Below, piece by piece: positions 1 to 4,444 of a stretch of 5,574 bases of DNA. Position 1 is the first letter of the stretch; each line of letters begins with the position of its first letter. This DNA comes from Oscillospiraceae bacterium (GTDB lineage Bacteria; Bacillota; Clostridia; Oscillospirales; Oscillospiraceae). The position numbers and the translations under genes were made by a program. The stretch spans positions 1-5,574 of the forward strand of contig JAISTA010000212.1 in NCBI GenBank assembly GCA_031272845.1. The letters run 5' to 3'. The notes under the pieces were generated by a model, which worked only from the letters and a program-made list of their open reading frames with translations, was not told the DNA's origin and made no database searches.

Positions 1-1565
1 TCATCAAAATGTCCGTGCTGCTGCTTGCGGTTTACGCCGCCGCGCAGCTTATGCGCGCCGTAAACAACATTGTCGCGCACAAGGCGGCGTGGAACATAGT
101 CGAAAACGTGCGCGTTAAGGTGTACGGAAAAATTCAGTCGTTTTCAACGGCGTATTTCTCGCAGGCGCACACCGGCGACCTGATGAGCCGTATCGTGACC
201 GATACCGGCACGCTGGAGGAGCTTTACGCGCACATAATCCCGAACACCGTGTCAGACGTGCTGACGCTTGTCGGCGTGACCGTGATTTTGTTCACGATGA
301 ACCCCGCGCTTGCCGCGATCACGTGTATTCCGATACCTCTGCTGATTATCTCAAGCCTTGTTTTTGTCAAGAAAATACGGCCAATTTTCCGCGAAAGGCA
401 GATTGTGCTCGGCGACATAAACACCCGCCTGCACGACAGCTTTGACGGCATTCGCGAAATCCGCGCGTTCGGGCAGGAAAAGCGCGAGGAAGAGTTTATG
501 CGCACGGAATTCCACAAATTCACGCACGCAACGCTCAAGGGTCTTATCCGCGGCGCGTATTACGGGCCGTCGCTCGTGCTGCTCGGCAATCTGGGGACGG
601 TTCTTGTGCTGTCCTTCGGCGGATTTTTGTCGTCCAGGGGGCAGATTTCGCCCGCTTTTATCGTCGGATTTTTGTTTTACCTCAACCTTTTTTACGCGCC
701 GATTATGTCTCTGGCTGAGCGTATGGAGCCGGCGCAGGGCGCGATTGCGGGAGCCGAGCGCGTGTGCGATTTGCTTGATACGGAAATTACAGTCAAGGAT
801 CTGGACGGATCGGAGCCGATCGAAAACTGTGCCGGCACGATTGAGTTCAGGGACGTGAGCTTTTCGTATGAGGACTCGCAGCCGATTCTCACAGACATTA
901 ACATAAGCATAAAACCCGGTAGCTTCACCGCTTTTGTCGGACCGACGGGCGTCGGCAAAACGACTATGGTCAACCTTATTTCCCGGCTGTACGACCCGAC
1001 GCGGGGCGCTGTTTTGCTGGACGGACACGATTTGCGGTCGGTAACGCTCAAGTCGCTGCGCAAGCAAATTGCCTATGTGCCGCAGGACACGTTTTTGTTC
1101 AACACATCAATCGCGGAAAACATCGCGTTTGCGCGGCCGGAGGCTCCACTGGAGGAAATTATTGAAGCCGCCAAAATCGCGCGTATTCACCGCGATATTG
1201 AGGCAATGCCGAACGGCTACGATTCCGTAACGGGCGAGCGCGGAGTCAAGCTCTCTGGCGGACAAAAGCAGCGTATCGCGATTGCGCGGGCGATCATCTG
1301 CCGCGCGCCGATTCTGATTCTGGACGAGGCGACAAGCGCGGTTGACGCGGAAACGGAGCGTATGATCCAGCGCTCAATTGACGAGCTGACAGGCTCGCGC
1401 ACGATTATCGCAATTGCCCACAGAATCTCGACCGTCATTTCGGCTGACAATATCGCGTTTTTTGAAGGCGGCAGGATAATCGAGCAGGGCACGCACGATG
1501 AGCTGCTGGAGCGTGACGGCCGCTACGCGGAGCTGTACAGACTGCAAACAACTGAAGTCGGCTAA
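1..1565 (+). CDS. ABC exporter half-transporter, permease fused to ATPase (5' partial)
   Basis: Membrane exporter subunit with a transmembrane domain followed by a nucleotide-binding domain, of the MdlB/MsbA-like type IV ABC family. It would couple ATP hydrolysis to outward movement of a drug, lipid or peptide; the substrate cannot be read from the sequence. Counting from the ATG at base 9, hydrophobic segments lie near residues 1-16, 80-120 and 187-233. The ATPase has Walker A GPTGVGKTT (311-319), Q-loop Gln359, an X-loop TGERG (408-412), signature LSGGQ (415-419), Walker B ending in Asp439-Glu440, the D-loop, and H-loop His471. All catalytic residues are present, so this half should be active. 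The frame stays open to the window edge, and the 518 residues lack the first helix expected of a roughly 570-620-residue family member, so the true start is upstream and the ATG at 9 is probably internal. Such proteins work as homo- or heterodimers; a partner gene could lie upstream. The stop is TAA at 1563. Confidence 0.95.
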   Translation, partial: IKMSVLLLAVYAAAQLMRAVNNIVAHKAAWNIVENVRVKVYGKIQSFSTAYFSQAHTGDLMSRIVTDTGTLEELYAHIIPNTVSDVLTLVGVTVILFTMNPALAAITCIPIPLLIISSLVFVKKIRPIFRERQIVLGDINTRLHDSFDGIREIRAFGQEKREEEFMRTEFHKFTHATLKGLIRGAYYGPSLVLLGNLGTVLVLSFGGFLSSRGQISPAFIVGFLFYLNLFYAPIMSLAERMEPAQGAIAGAERVCDLLDTEITVKDLDGSEPIENCAGTIEFRDVSFSYEDSQPILTDINISIKPGSFTAFVGPTGVGKTTMVNLISRLYDPTRGAVLLDGHDLRSVTLKSLRKQIAYVPQDTFLFNTSIAENIAFARPEAPLEEIIEAAKIARIHRDIEAMPNGYDSVTGERGVKLSGGQKQRIAIARAIICRAPILILDEATSAVDAETERMIQRSIDELTGSRTIIAIAHRISTVISADNIAFFEGGRIIEQGTHDELLERDGRYAELYRLQTTEVG

Positions 1566-1589
1566 AAGCCTGAATCTGTTTTGCAAACG

Positions 1590-1620
1590 AAAGACCGGAA
1601 GGCGTTCCCCGGTCTTTTTG
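1590..1620 (+). terminator. Rho-independent terminator of the ABC exporter gene
   Basis: AAGACCGG at 1591-1598 pairs perfectly with CCGGTCTT at 1609-1616, and the A at 1590 can add a pair with T1617. The T-rich tract TTTTTGTTTT (1615-1624) overlaps and follows the 3' arm. The loop is about 10 nt and can pair further (GGAA with TTCC) if two C residues bulge out. The hairpin starts 25 bases after the TAA stop, where an intrinsic terminator is expected, so the exporter transcription unit very likely ends here. Confidence 0.85.
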
Positions 1621-1713
1621 TTTTGGCAGAAGGAGGGGCGATCGTCCCCGGCCGTTCGTCGGTTATTGTGCGGTTGAGTGTGTTTTCAGGGTGAAGGTGC
1701 TGTAATTTCTGTA

Positions 1714-2173
1714 AGGTACGCTGAGAACAGCGTCTCCACAGAACACAACCGCCCGAAATCCCACCCCAATCACCACCCCCGCATGTCCCAAAGCGCAAAG
1801 CGCGGAGAAAGACGAACGCGCCCGACCGAGCCCAAGCCGTGCGGTAACCCCGTTTGACGCAAAGTCCGGCGGCAAACCAAGGGCGGGACGTCGAGGACGC
1901 CGTCCCCTACAGCACACACCGCCCGAAAAACCCACCCCAATCACCACCCCCGCATGTCCCAACGCGCAAAGCGCGGAGAAAGACGTACGCAACACACCGC
2001 GCCCAAGCCGTGCGGCAACACCGTTTGACGCAAAATCCGGCGGCAAACCAAGGGCAGGACGTCGAGGACGCCGTCCCCTACGGAAACGTTGCGGCAACGG
2101 GAGACGCGCCTGTACCGCAAGGACGTACCTACCGCCACCACAACACCCGCCGCGTCGGGAGACGCACCTACCT
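1714..2173 (-). repeat. Dispersed series of short (about 20-28 bp) GTAGG/CGTC modules
   Basis: Read on the minus strand, related short blocks recur at 1714-1739, 1885-1912, 2056-2083, 2091-2116, 2112-2133 and 2149-2173. The common plan is a GTAGG- or GTACAGG-like lead, then a CG-rich core containing GTCTCC or GTCCTC, then an ACG-rich end. Two copies (1885-1912 and 2056-2083) are nearly identical because they sit at the ends of the 171-bp repeat units; the others are degenerate. Several have internal self-complementarity, for example the 6-bp stem at 1718-1733. They resemble short palindromic intergenic repeats in general character; I cannot assign them to a named family. The grouping is by eye, and the weakest members (2112-2133 especially) may be chance. 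Confidence 0.5.
1738..2081. repeat. Two-copy direct tandem repeat, 171-bp period
   Basis: Copy 1 (1738-1908) and copy 2 (from 1909 to about 2081) align end to end at an offset of 171 bases, dropping to 170 near the start because of one single-base indel. By eye I count about a dozen substitutions over roughly 164 aligned bases, with a cluster of changes around 1819-1830 against 1990-2001. Each copy ends in a small inverted repeat, GGACG...CGTCC with a 10-nt loop, at 1886-1905 and 2057-2076. Each also holds a tight hairpin, GCGC-AAA-GCGC, at 1793-1803 and 1964-1974. The copies encode no recognisable protein. The divergence shows the duplication is not fresh. Confidence 0.9.
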
Positions 2174-2294
2174 CCCGCAACACGTGCGGCAGCAATCGTA
2201 GCAGCACCGTCCTTCCGGTCAGCACCCACACCGCAGTCCGCGCACACCAACCATCTTACCTAAGTCTTTAGCCCCGGACAGGCTTCGCCCCTGC

Positions 2295-2332
2295 GTGCGG
2301 CGGTGCGTAAGCATTCGCCGCGACCACCGCAC
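2295..2332. other. Imperfect hairpin
   Basis: GTGCGG (2295-2300) pairs with CCGCAC (2327-2332), followed by one mismatch and then GGT (2302-2304) with ACC (2323-2325). The loop contains a competing GCGGCG/CGCCGC pairing. There is no T-tract on either side, so it does not look like a terminator. It may be part of the same intergenic structured element as the cluster at 2396-2487. Confidence 0.4.
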
Positions 2333-2395
2333 CAGTCATTGGGTGGGAACGCACCACATTGCAGCATCAGCTGTGCCCGGCATAAAAAAGATTTG

Positions 2396-2487
2396 CTTCT
2401 TTCTAAAAGAAGTCGCCCCTTTTTGGGGACGATGTCCGGCGAAGCGGAAAAAGTAACCGCCCGCCGCGTAGGCGCTTTTGCTTCGCC
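2396..2487. other. Cluster of three adjacent hairpins (structured intergenic element)
   Basis: Three inverted repeats follow each other within 92 bases. CTTCTTT (2396-2402) pairs with AAAGAAG (2406-2412) over a 3-nt loop. CCCC (2416-2419) pairs with GGGG (2425-2428) around TTTTT. GGCGAAGC (2438-2445) pairs perfectly with GCTTCGCC (2480-2487), extendable by two G-T and two A-T pairs, and encloses a smaller CGCC/GGCG hairpin (2462-2474). On the minus strand the first stem is followed by a T-rich run (complement of 2384-2394), so it could also stop minus-strand transcription. No matching gene is visible. Whether this is a small RNA, a palindromic repeat or a decayed mobile element cannot be told from one copy. 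Confidence 0.55.
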
Positions 2488-2693
2488 ATGAAGAGAAGTT
2501 AAATCCCAATTCCAAACTCAGCAACCTGCCCCAAACAGAGAACTTTTCGTTCCCGCCGATAGTTTTGCGTATAAAAGAACACCAACCCCGAGCCAAACCC
2601 AAAACAACCACCCAAACGCCACGGACACCGCTTGCACCCAACAACACACCAATGTTCAGCAGTAAACCACCCGGCGAAGTCCCGCCGCCACCC
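2488..2693. other. A/C-biased non-coding stretch upstream of the flavoprotein promoter
   Basis: The + strand is strikingly poor in G and T here. Counting 2571-2700 by hand gives 48 A, 54 C, 18 G and 10 T, so A plus C is about 78 percent. Open frames crossing it are rich in Pro/Thr/Asn/Lys on the + strand and Gly/Val/Trp on the minus strand, as expected from composition alone. I see no gene in it. Confidence 0.65.
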
Positions 2694-2722
2694 TTGACAA
2701 CGCCGCACGTACCTAATATAAT
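2694..2722 (+). promoter_or_regulatory. Consensus SigA (sigma-70 type) promoter of the flavoprotein gene
   Basis: A perfect -35 TTGACA (2694-2699) and a perfect -10 TATAAT (2717-2722) are separated by exactly 17 bases, the optimal spacing. Transcription would start near 2729-2730 and give a leader of about 35 nt before the ATG at 2765. The bases after the -10 are very A/T-rich, unlike the surrounding GC-rich DNA, which favours melting. I see no clear operator palindrome overlapping the promoter, so strong, largely constitutive expression is my inference. Confidence 0.88.
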
Positions 2723-2749
2723 ATACATATTAAAATAATTTAACCAAAC

Positions 2750-2754
2750 AGGAG
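2750..2754 (+). promoter_or_regulatory. Ribosome binding site for the flavoprotein gene
   Basis: AGGAG lies 10 bases before the ATG at 2765, within the accepted range though slightly long. It sits in an unstructured A/T-rich leader and supports this start, which is also the first ATG downstream of the inferred transcription start. Confidence 0.8.
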
Positions 2755-2764
2755 CTAACATTAA

Positions 2765-4363
2765 ATGGAAGCAGGACAAATCGAACAGCACAAGTTCGAC
2801 TTTTTCAGAATCGACTCGCGGGAGAACCCCTCAAACGGCTATGAGGGCAAGCATTACTCGTGGCAAACGCCGCCGGAGACCGTTGCTGAGGATAAAATCG
2901 CGCGTACGGAGGAGGCGGACGTCGTCATTGTCGGCGGAGGTATTTCCGGACTTGCGGCGGCCGCGCGGTGCGGCGAGCTTGGACTTTCTGTCATTCTGGT
3001 CGAGAAAATGAGCGGCCTTGTCGCCCACGGCGCGCACATCGCGACGCTCGGCAGCAAGACGATGCGCGAAAACGGCGTTTCTATCGACAAAAAGCAGTTC
3101 GCGCGCGATTGGATACGCATTTGCGGCAGCCGCGTGAATGAGGATTTGCTGTGGCTTTATATGAACAAGTCGGAGGAGGCTCTCGACTGGCTCTTGGAGC
3201 TCGGCGGCGAAAACGTCGTCTGCCTGCTGTACGGCGGCAACTACCGCGGCCCTGACTTCACGGAATACGCGGGAACGCACGTCGTTATGCGGTCTGACAG
3301 CTGCAAGTACAAATTCGGCGGCGCGCTTTTGATGTGCGAGATTCTGCAGGAAACGGCGCTCAATCACGGCGCGAAGCTTTACCGTAAGACCTCGGCGAAA
3401 TACATCGAGAAAGCGAACGGACGCTGCTCCGGCGTTATCGCGGAGAATGCCGACGGCGAAACCGTGCGGTATGCCGCCAAAAAGGCGGTAATCCTCGCGA
3501 CGGGCGACATTGGCGGAAATCCGGAGCTGCTGGAAAAGTTCTGCCCGCTCGGACTCATTCCGAAAAAGAACGGCTCGTTCCCTGTCGGCTCCAACACCGG
3601 CGAGGGGCATATGATGGGCTATTGGGCGGGCGGCGCGTTCGAAAACGCCCCGTGGGCGCTGTCGCTGCACCTGATTACATACGCGCTGTACACGTTCTTC
3701 TTTATGCACGTTAACCGTCAGGGCAAGCGCTTTATGAATGAGGATACGTGGGTTCAGGCAAAGGCGATACGCTGTCTTATGCAAAAGGACGGCGACTGGG
3801 CGTTTTCCGTGTTCGACAGCCGCTGGTACGCCGACGTGACGCGCCTTGCGCAGTTCGCGGGCGGACAGTTCACCGACCCGCTGCTCGCGCTTTACGGCGA
3901 CCGCTGGGACAACGAGAAGAACGACACGCGCCGCGCACTTGACAATTATGTCGAGAAGGGTCTTGCGTTCAAGGCGGACACGATTGAGGAGCTTGCGGAA
4001 AAAATGGGCGTTCCGGCCGAAAATCTCAGGAATACGGTTGACCGCTACAATGAAAACTACGATATGGGCGACGACCGCGATTACGGCAAGCGCACACAGC
4101 TGCTCACACCGATCCGCGAGGCTCCGTTCTACGCGATAAAGTGGGGTCCGGCGCTGCTGACGGTGTTCGGAGGACTGCTGACCGACACGGATATGCGCGT
4201 ACTCGACGATAATAAGGACGTAGTTCCGGGTCTGTACGCCGTCGGAAACGTCGCGGGCGGACTGTACGGAGTGGATTACCCGCTGCTTCTGAACGGCAAC
4301 TCACACGGCCGCGCGCTCGTGTGGGCGCGGCAGGCTGCGGCGGATATACTGGCGCAGGAGTAA
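2765..4363 (+). CDS. FAD-dependent oxidoreductase, FAD_binding_2 family (fumarate reductase / ketosteroid dehydrogenase superfamily)
   Basis: Cytoplasmic flavoenzyme of 532 residues that should move hydride between FAD and an unsaturated or saturated organic substrate; the substrate is unknown. After an N-terminal extension of about 50 residues comes the Rossmann dinucleotide motif G57-x-G59-x-x-G62, with Glu80 at the end of the second strand positioned for the adenosine ribose. Further family marks are ATGD (245-248), a GKRFMNE block (320-326), and the C-terminal FAD motif GLYAVGNVAGG (489-499) followed by Asp504-Tyr505-Pro506 and GNSHGRAL (511-518). There is no signal peptide, Tat motif, FMN-binding domain, cytochrome domain or membrane segment, so it differs from secreted respiratory fumarate or urocanate reductases. 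The classical fumarate reductase residues (the His in HHTMGG and the Arg in the GANRLGG region) appear replaced by Leu-Leu-Thr and Tyr-Pro, so a fumarate reductase name is not justified. It has its own promoter and probably forms a single-gene unit. Family call is firm; function is open. Confidence 0.92.
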   Translation: MEAGQIEQHKFDFFRIDSRENPSNGYEGKHYSWQTPPETVAEDKIARTEEADVVIVGGGISGLAAAARCGELGLSVILVEKMSGLVAHGAHIATLGSKTMRENGVSIDKKQFARDWIRICGSRVNEDLLWLYMNKSEEALDWLLELGGENVVCLLYGGNYRGPDFTEYAGTHVVMRSDSCKYKFGGALLMCEILQETALNHGAKLYRKTSAKYIEKANGRCSGVIAENADGETVRYAAKKAVILATGDIGGNPELLEKFCPLGLIPKKNGSFPVGSNTGEGHMMGYWAGGAFENAPWALSLHLITYALYTFFFMHVNRQGKRFMNEDTWVQAKAIRCLMQKDGDWAFSVFDSRWYADVTRLAQFAGGQFTDPLLALYGDRWDNEKNDTRRALDNYVEKGLAFKADTIEELAEKMGVPAENLRNTVDRYNENYDMGDDRDYGKRTQLLTPIREAPFYAIKWGPALLTVFGGLLTDTDMRVLDDNKDVVPGLYAVGNVAGGLYGVDYPLLLNGNSHGRALVWARQAAADILAQE

Positions 4364-4376
4364 GGAAAATTAGATT

Positions 4377-4427
4377 TACGGCGTTTTGCGTGCGGGTCAA
4401 AGTGCGCAAAACGCCGTATTTGTATTA
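4377..4427 (+). terminator. Long-stem hairpin after the flavoprotein gene, likely terminator
   Basis: The 14 bases at 4377-4390 pair perfectly with 4405-4418 (TACGGCG...CGCCGTA) around a 14-nt loop, starting 13 bases after the TAA stop. The following tract, TTTGTATT, is only moderately T-rich, so termination may be incomplete. The hairpin also lies 26 bases before the amidase ATG. If read-through occurs, or if a promoter lies upstream, it would sit in the amidase leader and could act as an attenuator or as a stabilising 3'/5' structure. Confidence 0.7.
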
Positions 4428-4428
4428 C

Positions 4429-4438
4429 AAAGGCGGTG
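4429..4438 (+). promoter_or_regulatory. Ribosome binding site for the amidase gene
   Basis: AAAGGCGGTG is a near match to the anti-Shine-Dalgarno complement and ends 6 bases before the ATG at 4445. It decides this start, which is also followed at once by a typical signal peptide (MKK then a hydrophobic core). I could not identify a convincing separate promoter in the 81 bases between the two genes. Confidence 0.75.
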
Positions 4439-4444
4439 TTGTAA

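Larger units (their letters stand above)
1621..2693. other. About 1.07 kb gene-free intergenic region rich in repeats and hairpins
   Basis: I find no credible gene here on either strand. Open frames exist, the longest on the minus strand at 1663-2250 and 2336-2791, but they are low-complexity, rich in Arg/Gly/Cys or Gly/Trp/Phe. They lack recognisable domains, and the first merely translates the tandem repeat. The region divides into a short hairpin-bearing leader (1621-1737), a two-copy 171-bp repeat (1738-2080), degenerate short modules (2091-2173), a spacer with a hairpin (2295-2332), a hairpin cluster (2396-2487), and an A/C-rich stretch (2488-2693) that runs into the next promoter. Among the smaller structures is a perfect 6-bp stem with an AGAA loop at 1718-1733. 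I see no tRNA, rRNA or transposase. Confidence 0.75.

Noticed and set aside
351..1067. Long minus-strand open frame inside the ABC exporter gene
   Set aside because: It is antisense to a well-supported ABC protein with all motifs intact; GC-rich coding DNA often gives such shadow frames.
1635..1649. GGGG...CCCC inverted repeat as a second terminator
   Set aside because: The stem is only four pairs with an imperfect core and has no T-tract on the + strand; the hairpin at 1590-1620 already explains termination.
1714..2173. CRISPR array
   Set aside because: The repeated blocks are degenerate, irregularly spaced and few, with no uniform spacers and no cas gene in the window.
1663..2250. Minus-strand open frame of 195 codons across the tandem repeat
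   Set aside because: Its translation is low-complexity (Arg/Gly/Cys/Ala-rich) and its only internal structure is the 171-bp DNA repeat, a multiple of three. No domain, no convincing ribosome binding site and no conserved partner is visible.
2336..2791. Minus-strand open frame of 151 codons
   Set aside because: It runs through the hairpin cluster, the A/C-biased stretch, the consensus promoter and the start of the flavoprotein gene. Its composition follows from the strand bias and it has no recognisable domain.
2831..3784. 317-codon minus-strand open frame opposite the flavoprotein gene
   Set aside because: It is the antisense shadow of a complete, motif-bearing flavoprotein gene; its Arg/Ala/Val-rich translation has no domain.
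2765..4363. Naming the flavoprotein as fumarate reductase or urocanate reductase
   Set aside because: Cofactor motifs fit the superfamily, but the active-site His and Arg signature and the export or FMN domains are absent, so the specific name is not supported.
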